This document shows, piece by piece, positions 10,801 through 21,360 of a stretch of 64,000 bases of DNA (positions are counted from its first letter, which is position 1; every line of letters starts with the position of its first letter). The notes beneath the pieces were generated by a model. The model had not been told where the DNA came from. It did not search any database and saw nothing but the letters and a program-made list of their open reading frames with translations. The DNA comes from Girardinichthys multiradiatus. Taxonomy: Eukaryota; Chordata; Actinopteri; Cyprinodontiformes; Goodeidae. The stretch lies in assembly GCF_021462225.1 (NCBI RefSeq), contig NC_061804.1, positions 6,432,740-6,496,739 of the forward strand, written 5' to 3'. The position numbers and the translations under genes were made by a program.

Positions 10801-13059
10801 TTTCCTTCTAGAGACAAGAAATTAGCTATTGATTAATCTACATTTAACTACAGTACATCTAAACATCATTAATAACTCTTAAACTGGTTGCTTCTGAAAT
10901 TCGACACAACCAGCTATATATTGACTATATAAAATTTCAGTATTATTGTTCTTACCTGTTGTCCTCTTTCTATCCCAGTTGGTTAACAATCCATTGCCTT
11001 TGGCTGCTTCAAGCAGCTCCTTCCTTGTTTGTTTGAAACATCTTCCTTTACAAGGCATCTTTGAACCTAAACCTAAATATATTTTAAAATGCACTACTTA
11101 CAATTCACACACTACTATCTAAGTGTGAATAAATTAAATCACAGAAATGTGATATAATCTAACCGAACTATTTGTTAGTGACATGCTATTTACTTCATTC
11201 TTCTTCTCATCACCACACATTTCCTCAAAGTAGCTTTTCTACCAATATTATAGTAATACTGCTGAGTGACGCTTTTTAGATACCTACAAAGTCTTTAGCT
11301 AGTAGCTAGCTCAGAGAGCACACAGCCCTCTGTTTTTTCTCCACCTGCGTGTGTGTTGTGTTTCAGACCCGCCCTGCTCAGACTGCTCCTCCGTCTGTGA
11401 TGAAGCAGAAATGATACAAAGTTGTCGTGTTGTCTGACAAGTTCACATATCTTAGAATTTCACTCACCTGTTTATGGATCAACAACTGTCCTGGAATCTG
11501 GACCAAAAGCACCATATTCTAGGCTCTCGTTCTCACTGCGCGAGGGGCAATTGTTGCAAAATTTCTTTCACTTATTTCAAACATGTTAGCAGTTTTGCCT
11601 GGAGTCAAGCACTGTTTTAATCTTTGTATTAACTGCAGATGCACCTGAATCTGGATCCCTTTCTAGGGAAATACGTGAGAGCTGCTGCAGTCTTTTTTGT
11701 TCCGCTCAGTTTGGTACATTTAGCATCCTCTTTGTCCTTGAGGAACAGGTATCTACATGTGGGGCTGCTCAGTTTTCTGCAGTCTTTTTTCCCTCATGAA
11801 GGAAAAATGATGAATAACACTTCAAAAAGTTCAGTGCAGGAGTTCTCAATGTCGCACCAGAATTAAACTTTTAACAATTACCCTTAAAGCATGTGGCTTC
11901 TTTGGTTGTGTGAAACAATTTGATGAATATTAATGTCTATTCCCTCCTTCAACACTACCTTTCCTTACCTTCAAACTTGTCCGTGGTGAATTCCATGTTG
12001 TTTTTGTATTATTATTTTGCCTTTATATTAATTTCTAGCTACATCTTTTAGGCCTTTGTCTTCTCTGAGCCTCCTATTTTGGTTGAAATAGGAAGAACTG
12101 TTTGCTGAGAATCATCTCAGCAGGGTTCACATTAGATGTTTTCAACAATAGAGTTTGTCGGCTACATTGCCAAAGAGCATATTAAGTTAGGCCCAATTGT
12201 ATATCTACTGGAGCCTCTTGATTTACGTTTAGCAGTCACAAACCCGAAATGAAAACCAATTAAAGCAAACAATTGTAATTAGGATGTGCCAGCCCTCTAA
12301 TCAAAAGAAAAATAGGCTCATTAAGAGCTAAAACCCTTTTAGGAATTATAATTGATACGATTTAGCTAATTTATGTGTATAATGTAAATCTGCCTATTGT
12401 TTAAATTGACAAAAAATGATTTAATCAGACCAGCTGGAACATAGATTGTCAGTTTAAATATTCTAAAGGGTGTTAGTGCAGACATGCAATACTTTAATGT
12501 ATATTTCATACCCACATTTTACGGGTGAGAGGGGTAAGGTGCTGGTGCTGGAGCACAGTTGTATGCGAACAAGGCAAAAAACCAGAGTGCCTGGAGAAAT
12601 CCCATGCACACAAGTGTGGAATGGTGCAACCTTTACACAGAAGGAGCCCTGGATAACATTCTTTCCAGTTCCTGCTGTAATGCACAGACTTTGATCAGGT
12701 GTGGACAGTTATAGCTTTGTCACACCTAAAAGCTCCCTCTCAGTCCTGTTGGTGGCACCTGTTTTCCCCTCTGCTCAGCTGCAGGGACTGCTCCATGGTA
12801 AGCACATGCATGTCCATCTTTAGTCAACCTGTGACCAAAGAAGAGGCTCACAGCAAGGGGGCATGGGCCTGTAAAAGCAGACGAGCAACAAACTGACCAC
12901 CTGAGATAAAGGCAGCCAAGAGACGCTCAAGCGAGAAGTTAAAAAGCAGCTTCTCAGCTAGCGACCCTACTGCTGCTTGGGGGAGCTTGAATACCATTTC
13001 TAGCTATAGAAGCCCCTCCCCCCACATTGTCATCACACCCTTACTGGCTAACAACCTTA
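10801..13059. other. Mostly unassigned; possible small exon at 11058-10956 minus
   Basis: No confident gene. The one signal worth noting is a minus-strand ATG at 11058 in a good context. It is followed by about 34 codons rich in basic residues, with TRKELLEAAKGNGLLTNW, and by a strong splice-donor match (acag|gtaaga) at 10956/10955. The region 11300-11560 is richer in GC and would be its upstream region. It could be the first exon of a transposon gene or a chance reading frame. The rest is featureless to me. Confidence 0.3.
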
Positions 13060-14574
13060 ACAGCTTCTTCTAAAGGTTTGAAAATGAGCTACTCACATCT
13101 CACCCCTACACAAAAGAACACCCGTATCCAACAATTTCATAACCCACTCCCCTCTGTCCTATGACCTCCTAACTACAATAAAGATCACTGAGAAAGATGT
13201 AAATAGGCTCTTTCAGCTTCAAAACACCAAGAAAGCTCAAGGACGGCATTTCCCCCTTCTTCCTGAAACCCTGCGCTGACCAACTGGCCCCCATCTTCAA
13301 GGCAGATCTTCACAAGCTGTGTGATGATCCCTCTTGCTTCAAACACTCCACCATCATCCCAGTCTCCAAGGAACACACCATCACGGGGTTAAATGACTAC
13401 AGACCTGTTGCCCTGATGTCCTCTGATCGACTGGTGTTGGAGCATCTGAAGGACATCACAGGCAACCTGCTGGACCCCCTACTGTTTGCTTACCAGGCAA
13501 ACAGGTTGGCAGATAATGGCAGCAACTTGTACTACACTTCATCCTACACTACCTCAACCACCCAGGTACATACAGGATACTGTTTGTGGAGCTCAGCTCT
13601 GCCTTCAACAGCATCAACCCAGATATCCTCCACCAGAAGTTCTCCCACTAACAGCGCCGGCCTCCATCTGTCAGTAGATCACTAGCTTCCTGACTGACCG
13701 TTAGTAGCAGGTGAGGCTGGGGAGCATCTTCTCCCGTAAAAGAATTATCAGCACTGGTGCCCCCCAGGAATGTGTTCTCTCCCAAGTCCTCTTCTCCTTG
13801 CACACAAATTACTACACCTCAGCAGAGTCTGAAGTTTGCAAATTACACCACTGTCATTGGTCTGATTCAGGACAGTGACGAGAAGGTGGTTCAGCTGGTC
13901 AACTTGTGCAGTCAGAACCATCTGGAGCTTAACCCGCTCAAGATTATGGAGATGACGGTGGACTTTGGGAAAACTCCCACCACACTTTCTTCCCTAACCA
14001 TCCTCAACAACACTGTATCTACTGTGGATCACTTTCAGTTCCTAGGAACCACCCTTTCTCAGGCCCTTAGCTGGTCCTCACATATAGACACTGTTTGGAA
14101 GAAGGCTTAGCAGACACTGTGCACTTCCTGTGGCAACTCAAGAAGTACAACCTTCAACAGGAGCCGCTGGTCATCTTCTACACTGCCATTTTTCAGTCTG
14201 TCTTGTGCATATCCATCATTGTGTGGTTTGGCTCATCCACAAAACCGGCCAGGTCCAGACTAGAGGCTGACATTTTTTTGGGAATCCCACATGGGAGACA
14301 GCATCAGTAAAGATCACGTGATTGGGACAGTAGGATAAAAAATTAACGGGAGCAGGCGGGAGCGGGAGCTAACCAATAGGAGGAAAATAAACTAGGATCA
14401 ATTGTCTTTGGAAATGTAAATCTGAGACTTTGTTATAAACTTAAAAAAAAAAAAAAACTTGGATCCACACCGCCATTGTGTTTCAAGAAGCCTATACTAT
14501 AATGCGAGTCAAACAAACCACACGACCCACAAGCCAACAGTGCTTCTGCTCGATGTTTTCCACCTGCGTTCAGA

Positions 14575-14946
14575 ATGGAGGGAGCAAACGCAGGTGGAGA
14601 ACTGGACGTGGTTAAATTTGATTTGCAACGTAAAGTCAGAAGTAAGGACTTATCTATTGAACTCATAGAGCTGACAGGAAAGTCGCAAATATTACCGAAC
14701 TTCAGGAGAGTTGAATGCAGCAGTGTTAACACGCAGTCTGCTGCTTGTAAAACGTGTTTAGTCGTAATCAAGTTCACCAGTGATTAAGGGACACTTGTAA
14801 GGCAAATTCTGGATTGAATCAGCCCCGCATCTCTTCATTCCTCATAAGAAAAGTACCATCACGTGTCAAGTGTCATCTGACCAACAAAATTGCTCGCATG
14901 TGCACTAAAGATTTAAGAGCCTTTGCCACAGTAGAGGGGAAATGTA
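14575..14946 (+). pseudogene. hAT transposase, N-terminal remnant
   Basis: An ATG at 14575 opens a 70-codon frame beginning MEGANAGGELDVV and containing ACKTC. The frame stops at 14787. A second frame then carries KVPSRVKCHLTNKIARMC and DLRAFATVEGK. That second block resembles the segment near the start of the hAT core where KVP, DLRPF and VEG-like residues are conserved, so I read the two pieces as the front of one transposase with a frame break between them. The gene is cut off at 14946 by the nested element. Just beyond it, gaaaggcttcctc at 15593 would continue the expected GF motif, after which no transposase sequence remains. No catalytic residues are left. Confidence 0.7.
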
Positions 14947-15590
14947 CGGAGCCCGCGAAGGGACATGGGGGGATTTTGTTTCTTTTGCATCCCCACGCAA
15001 TACTTTTGCGTTCGCTCGCAAAAGTTGTTAATCGCCTTGATAAAGCTGTGCATTTTGGAACAGCAGCACAGATGACAAATTGCTCACAAAACAAACAACG
15101 CTCATATGGCATTGATATGGTTTATTTCCCATATGCAAGTTAACATGCAGTCAACAATGCGATTAAATGCTTAGGATAAGAAGAACCATTCAAATCACGA
15201 TAAAAATAAAAGCACTAATGGCATGCAAAAAAAAAGTACACATCATGCAGCAATAATAAGCAAAAAAATGTCATAGATATGGTTTTGTGCAGTATTATTG
15301 TCCAGAGTTCAGTAGTCTGACAGCTTGTGGATAATAACTGTTTTTTAGTCTGATTGAAGATCATTTTATTTAAGGCCGATTTCAAAATAAAACTCAATAA
15401 ATCTCAAAAACGGGTGTAGTGTTTGTTCCATTTTTGCAGTTATCTGGTTTGGAAACTATCCCACAAAGTATTGCGAGATAACGCAAAGTTTATTGCGTGA
15501 GAACGTAAAAAGTATTGCATGGGAACGCAAAAAGTATTGCGTGGGGACGCAAAAGAAAAACAATTCCCCCATGTCCCCTCGCGGACTCTG
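14947..15590. mobile_element. Inverted-repeat element nested in hAT copy 1 (644 bp)
   Basis: The ends are cggagcccgcgaagggacat and, as reverse complement, cagagtccgcgaggggacat; the arms match for about 75 bp. TA flanks both sides (14945-14946 and 15591-15592). The inner part of the right arm repeats aaagtattgcgtgagaacgc-like units of about 20 bp three to four times (15460-15560). There is no coding sequence. It is inserted in the hAT transposase gene right after VEGK. The same insertion is present in hAT copy 2, so it travelled with the hAT element. The TA flanks would fit a Tc1/mariner-type MITE, but I cannot exclude another superfamily. Confidence 0.85.
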
Positions 15591-16880
15591 TAGAAAGGCT
15601 TCCTCAAGGGAAGAGATTAAATAAATACGTTTTGAAATAGAAAAAAATTGAATGTACCATTAAATGTACAATTTATTTTAATACATCCTTAAATATTAAG
15701 TGTACCACTAATTGTGTCATGTCGTCTTTAAAATTATACTTAATTATTCAGTGGCACATATAATTGCATAATAGTCCATTTCATGATATAATGGTACATT
15801 TATTGTATCTAATGATGTATTAAATAAATAAATGGTACCTTTAATTTAATGGCACATTTAATGTTACATTTCTTTCATGTTACATTTACTTCACTTATGG
15901 GAATTCACAACATTTATTTATTTAATGATGATTTTATTGTATTAATCTTGTCCAGTTTGACCCTCCATTCTTGAGGCCTGTATAGGAGGTCATGTCAGAA
16001 TTTGAATCAGGTGTTCTGGAGCAGACAAACATCTAAAACTTGCAGGGAAGGGATCCCTGAGGACCAGGGCTGTGAACCATTGAGGTACAGTTTCTAAATT
16101 ATGAAGGTAATGCCTTTTTGCACTTTTGTTCTCCAAGTACAGTTCTCTTACTAGGTGCATTTTTCTTTCGTTTCAGCAATTTGAAACATAAAAGTAATGT
16201 CATTGTTCAAAGGAAACAATCACTTAATAAATGAGTAAAATACAACTAGGTACATTTTGTTTATTCAGTTAAGATAGGCATGGTCTGTTTCCTTGTTTGA
16301 TATTTTATTATTTCTTCATTATTATTCTTTTTACTTTAACTTCTTTTCTTCTTTTAATTCTTTTACTTTGGCATTTACTACAACTAAAAACAGGCACCTA
16401 ACTGGTCCTTCAAACAAAGAAATTGCCAAAAGACTAAATGAAGAAAACAAAACTGGGAGTGGCACAGGAGTGGGAGTCGTTCTAAATGGGAGCGGGATGG
16501 GAGTGGGAGTCAGTTTACCAGGAGTGGGATGGGTCAGGATTTTTTTTTTTTTTATGCTGGCCTGGGATTGGGATGGGACAAGACATTTTTCTGTGGGAGC
16601 GGGATGGGACAGGAGAGAAAATCCACTCCCATGTCACCCTCTAGTCCAGACTGCAATAAACAATTAGGTCTGCATAGAGAGGGCACCTAACATCTCTGCA
16701 GACCCTACACATCCTGGACACACACTGTTTAGGCTTTGACCTGCAGGTTGGTGCTACAGAGCTCCATATTCAAAACCAACCTGGCACAGAAACAGTTTCA
16801 GGCTTTCTCTCTGATGAAGACAATGAACACCTTATAGCCTGAGGCAGGGACCTTTGCAGTAAACCTCTGCCTCGAAGAAT

Positions 16881-19640
16881 GGCTATGACTGCTCTTCTTT
16901 AGCTGGTTATGGTGACATGAGCATCAAGAAGCTTTAAAGCCTTTCACCCAAATGGTTAACAAAAAAGATTAATTTCTTCAGATGTCGTGAATCCAACTCC
17001 CTCTGCTGGTCAATTACTCTAAGAAAGACAGATGTGTTCAAAGTCCTTTTAATTTGTTAATCTCAAAGCTGTCTTGTCACAATTTGGGATGAGAATAAAG
17101 AGGCACATTTGTCTTGATTTCCCGTTTGATGGTAAAAGATACACTGATTGCAGGAATTGTCCTATTTCACTTTCGGTCGATGTTACACCTGCTAGTGCCA
17201 CAGGTTAAGCGCTGTCTGATTACAGGTGCAGCCGCTCTCATGTCTATTCATGTCAAAGCCTCTCCGGAACATTTCTGTAGGTGTACGATTATCAAAACAA
17301 ACAAAAAAACAAGACATTTATCTAAACTGCAAACCTGGCACTTTAAAAATACCACTCACATGTGGCCAGGTATCCAAAACACATTGCTTTACTGGTGCTA
17401 TTTTACTAGAAGTTGCAAACACAATCACTCCTACAGCAGCATTGCCAGAAATACAGTGGGTACTACCAGCTTAGGATCGGAAGTGCCTGGATGATAAAAA
17501 ACATTTAGACACGTTCACTATTTAGGCCTGTTGGTTTAGACTTGCTAAAGTTTTTAAATAGATTCACTTTAGGTTTTCCTAACCTTACACATTCACAGGC
17601 TTACAAACAAATTGTACGTGCCAAATCAAGAGCAACTGGCTGTAGATATTAGCATGCTAGCAACATGAACAATGCATGAACATTAGCATATCTACCAAGT
17701 ACCTGATTGTAGATGGTGTTTTCAGTCCTATTATTCTCAAACCTTTATCAGTTCATTATTGCCCATAAAGTTGGAATCATCTTATTTACAGAAAAATTCC
17801 TCTTTTTATCTTGGCTTGATATTCAGTGTAAGATGTTTGAAAATGACTGATGTTGAAATTTTGAGAAGAGATCCACTTTATCTGTCAAGTATACATCTTT
17901 TTGTCACATTCCATTTATGACATTAGGAAAAAAACAATAGTCTAGCTTTATGCAAAACTGTATTCACTGCCCTAAAGCCTAAACCTAAAAGTGCATAACA
18001 CTACTAAACTAAAGCATTTGTAAACCACAAGAGGAGCTTCCTGCTACTTTGGATTACCAAACAGAAAAAGCTGTTAAAATAGAAAACAAATGCAGATTAT
18101 CATTATCCCACTTTTGGACTTAATCTACAAATTGCCAACATAACGTTGTAGTAAGAGGTTTGTTTTTGAGACTTTTTTTTTCTTCGGCTGTTTTGACATC
18201 ATTAAAGCTGAATATTTATACATAAGGAAGTTGTTGCTTAGCAACAGGTGCTGAAAATGGACAAAGAAAGCTGAGGATATAAACTTTAAGAAGTGTCAGA
18301 CAAAGCTTCGTTCTTCAAGAAAAAAGCTTTAGTTTAACTTAAACTTTAACTGACATTCTCAGGAGGGAATATTATCCAATCTTATTTGAGTGTATTTCAA
18401 TGATGCAAACATGTTTTTAAAGAAGTTCACGCTTTCTTTCACAGTTTTATCTCAGCTCTGTCTCAACATGCAGTAAAAAATATTTTTGTAGTTACTTTTT
18501 GAGTCCCAAAATATTACCTATTAAAATATTCAATTTTGCTGAGAGATCAGTGATTTATTCTCTGATTAAGCTCTTTGAGAGTGGCCACCACCCAGCAGGG
18601 TTATTTCATCTGAATTTAATAAGTAGATACCATCCAATCAGTGTTCACCACTATGTGCCCGCATCCAATCAATACCCCAGTAGCCAATTTAAATTTATCA
18701 GCAAACATCAGAAGCATGATTGGTATCTCAGGACACAGCATATTTTCATACAAATTACAGAAGCTAGCAAACTAAACTATTGTAGAAAAACACTTTGTTT
18801 TTGGCAATACTGTTCTTGCACTGACACATCAATGAAAACTGGGATATATTTTATGTGATTATACACTTATTTAACATGTATTATTTGTGATCAGTGGTTT
18901 TACAGCCACAACATAGAAGAAATAAAATACATAAATTTCCTGGTTAAAAAGGACTGAGATATCTTATATTATGTAAGTTGGATGTCTGAAAAAGTATGAA
19001 ATTTTGACATGAGAAATGTGTACACACCCTGCAAAAATAAAAAAAGTTTCAGCTCTTTTTTTCCCTTCACATAAGAGAAGTTAAATGTTCTCTTGTGTTT
19101 TTATTCTCAAAAGTAAAAAACTCTGCACATATGAAACAAGCTGAATGTGGGATTTTACTTATTCAAAGGTTTGTGGTTCTTTTTGCCAACCAAATTTGAA
19201 ATGTGAATGCCCTGCAGGTTTTAGGTTGATGTAACATTTTCTTTTATTCAAACTATTACTGTGAAGGTCAAATAGAGCTTGCTTTCCTGCCTCAAATCGT
19301 TTACCCCTACAGCTCTTTCAAGTATGAATTACAAAATCACGTTTGGTAATCATGAATAAGTCAGACACATTTTCCAGCATCTACATCATTCCAAATGCAA
19401 AGAGCCAAATTCTGCTGTTATTATTATTACTCCTTCCAGGTCCGAAGGTACATAAGTTTGGTTTCAGAGCATCACCGTTTGAAAAATAAACTCTAATTCT
19501 TAACACCACTGAGCCAAAATGAGAGCCAGTTTCCCATCTTTTAATTGACACTTATTTCCATCAATTGTGTCAATTTATGGTTTTTCCGATCCCATCCTGT
19601 ACATCATTTGTTGTTTCATGTGATTCTAGAATTGTGCCAC
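16881..19640. other. No gene or known repeat seen
   Basis: AT-rich DNA with only short chance frames. One palindromic motif, gttgcttagcaac at 18233-18245, fits the RFX X-box pattern (two GTTGC-type half sites facing each other). No other signal recognised. Confidence 0.4.
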
Positions 19641-19674
19641 TCAAGGTGGCAGCAGGTTGGAGTAGCTCTGTTAC

Positions 19675-20572
19675 TGTCACGATGTGGTTTTGGGTTGGAC
19701 CAAAGCGCAGACAAGAGCTCGGGAGCAGCATTTTAAAGCAGTCTTCAATTTATTTCAAAAGGCTCAAAAAAACATAACAAAAACACAATGCAGGTACTGA
19801 CCAGTCTGAATCCAAAAAACTTACAAATCTGTGACACTGCAGGAACATGGCATGACGAGGGTAGCGAGTGTGAGCGAACAGGCAGAACAGAGTGTGAACA
19901 AACAGAGGAACCAGCAGGGAACAAAGAGCACAGATCAACTAATATACAGAGAGACATGAGAGGGGAACAAAGGGCAGATAATCAAAGAAACAGGGAACAG
20001 GTGTGACATGGATACAGGGAGACAGAGGGAGCAGGTGAACCTAATAGAATTAAATGAGGAAAAGGACTAATGACAAGATAGTGAGCAGACCTAAAAAAAA
20101 AACTATAAACCAATACTGAAAGAACAAACTGTGAATGAGTCAGAGGAAGCGAGGACAAGAATAAAAATAAACAATAACAAAAGCTAACCTATAAAGGAGG
20201 GACTGGAGAATTAAGATAAAGAGAGCCAGACTGGGAGGACTAGGAAACAAAGACCGAATACAGTATAACTGAAGAGTAACAGAAAAAGAAACTAATAAGC
20301 AGAAGAGTGCAAGGGGGAGAACAAATACCTAACCACAAATAAAAACACAGAGATACCAGATGGGGAACTAAACTAAAGAACTCAAGGAAAACAGAGCACA
20401 ATAATAATCATAATAATAATAATGGCAACAATGACAACAAAGAAAACCATACTAAGTCATAAGAAAAACAATAACTAAAGGAGCTATGAATGAGGGAGGA
20501 GAGAAAACACAACCAAACACTCAACATAACACAAGGCCACCACAGAGTCCAAAAAGGTGACAGATCTTGACA
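19675..20572 (-). mobile_element. Solo LTR (898 bp)
   Basis: The element starts TGTCACG and ends CTTGACA, and is flanked by an exact 5-bp duplication, gttac, at 19670-19674 and 20573-20577. It has no coding sequence. A TG...CA element of this size with a 5-bp duplication and no internal region fits a solo LTR left by recombination between the two LTRs of an LTR retrotransposon. The minus orientation is inferred from an aataaa signal on that strand near 19750 followed by the U5-like end. The TGTCA start suggests the Ty3/gypsy type seen at 33318. Confidence 0.78.
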
Positions 20573-20919
20573 GTTACTTTTCATTCTGATTGATTCTTTC
20601 TGGGAACTCAAATTCCTCTTGTGGCGGATACAGTTTTTTTTTTTTTTTTGGACGACTGTCCTCTCCGGTGTTGGATGCTGTGCAGCTGGAAGAATTTTTC
20701 CTAATACTTTTCTACTTTTGGACATTTGTCATGATGCATTGCCATGGCAACGGGGTTGTTTCTTACAACTGGAAGCAGCTGATTAAGATCTCAAAAGCTC
20801 AAATAATACTTTGACTACAACCCCAAATCCGTGATGAGTTGAAAAGAAGACGCTGTGGAAGCAGAGCAGGGGCAAAGACAAGAGAGAGAAGAGGAAGTTC
20901 AAACCATCTCTTCCATCGA

Positions 20920-21340
20920 TTATGATCGGCAATGTGAGATCGTTGGGAAACAAGTTGGATGAATTCCAAGCCCACAAAGGACCCAGCCAGAGTACTGGGA
21001 ATGCAGCATTATCTGTTTTTACTAAGACATGGCTGCAGGATCCTATCCCCGACTCCCGTCTCTCTGCCGGGCTTTCTAACCATACAAGCAGACAAAGATT
21101 TAAATAGGAGCGGCAAATGTAAAGGAGGTGGACTGGCAGTATTTGTGAACAACAGATGGTGTAATCCAGGACATGTTACTGTGAAGTGTCGTCTCTGGAG
21201 TCCAGATATTGAACTGTTGGCAATAAGTTTTAGTCCACATTATTTACCCCGAGAGTTCACCAGTGTTATTTTGGCAACAGTTTATGTTCCACCTTCCGCT
21301 GTTGCCGACACTGCATGTGATGTAAAAATAAGATTTTCGG
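20920..21340 (+). pseudogene. LINE endonuclease fragment
   Basis: The start of an APE-type endonuclease domain. IGNVRSLGNKLDEF is in one frame, FTKTWLQDPIPDS follows, and then, after a frame shift, GKCKGGGLAVFVNNRWCNPG and PREFTSVILATVYVPPSA. The same motifs in the same order occur at 29350-29740 (SNVRSLPNKMEEL, FTETWL, GKAKGGGICFYLN, PREFASFILVGVYIPP). The glutamate of the TETWL motif is changed to Lys here (TKTWL). The domain is cut off before the GDFN motif, so no activity is possible. Confidence 0.8.
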
Positions 21341-21360
21341 ATAAAAGTTTTACCTTGTAA

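Larger units (their letters stand above)
14261..16643 (+). mobile_element. Non-autonomous hAT transposon, copy 1, complete (2,383 bp)
   Basis: A cut-and-paste element of the hAT superfamily. The ends are short inverted repeats, tagaggctgacat at the left and its near-complement atgtcaccctcta at the right. The flanks are an exact 8-bp duplication, gtccagac, at 14253-14260 and 16644-16651, the length expected for hAT. The subterminal regions repeat gggagcggga-type motifs, dense at 16440-16620. Inside are the first part of a transposase gene and a nested inverted-repeat element at 14947-15590. After that comes about 1 kb of AT-rich non-coding DNA with repeated aatggtacattta-like motifs. Most of the transposase is missing, so it would need a partner element to move. 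A second copy lies at 52976-55194. Confidence 0.92.
13060..16880 (+). mobile_element. Decayed LINE (same family as 29051-32406), split by a hAT element
   Basis: A non-LTR retrotransposon relic. 13060-14260 covers the linker and reverse transcriptase, including [21 protein letters not shown] and the DFGKTPTT and DHFQFLGTTLSQ blocks, in many broken frames. The hAT element takes up 14261-16643 with an 8-bp target duplication, and the LINE resumes at 16652 with a stretch matching the C-terminal region of the 31.8-32.0 kb copy (ADPTHPGH-like). Aligned with 30835-32070, it lacks many codons and has numerous stops, so it is much older than that copy. No endonuclease part and no tail are visible. Confidence 0.8.
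19641..21340 (+). mobile_element. LINE 5' part (relative of 29051-32406), split by a solo LTR
   Basis: The left end starts around caaggtggcagcaggttgg, comparable with the caagatggcactgcagatgg start of the copy at 29051. An 898-bp LTR interrupts it at 19675-20572. After the LTR the sequence leads into the endonuclease domain and stops matching near 21340, so RT and tail are absent. Confidence 0.75.
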
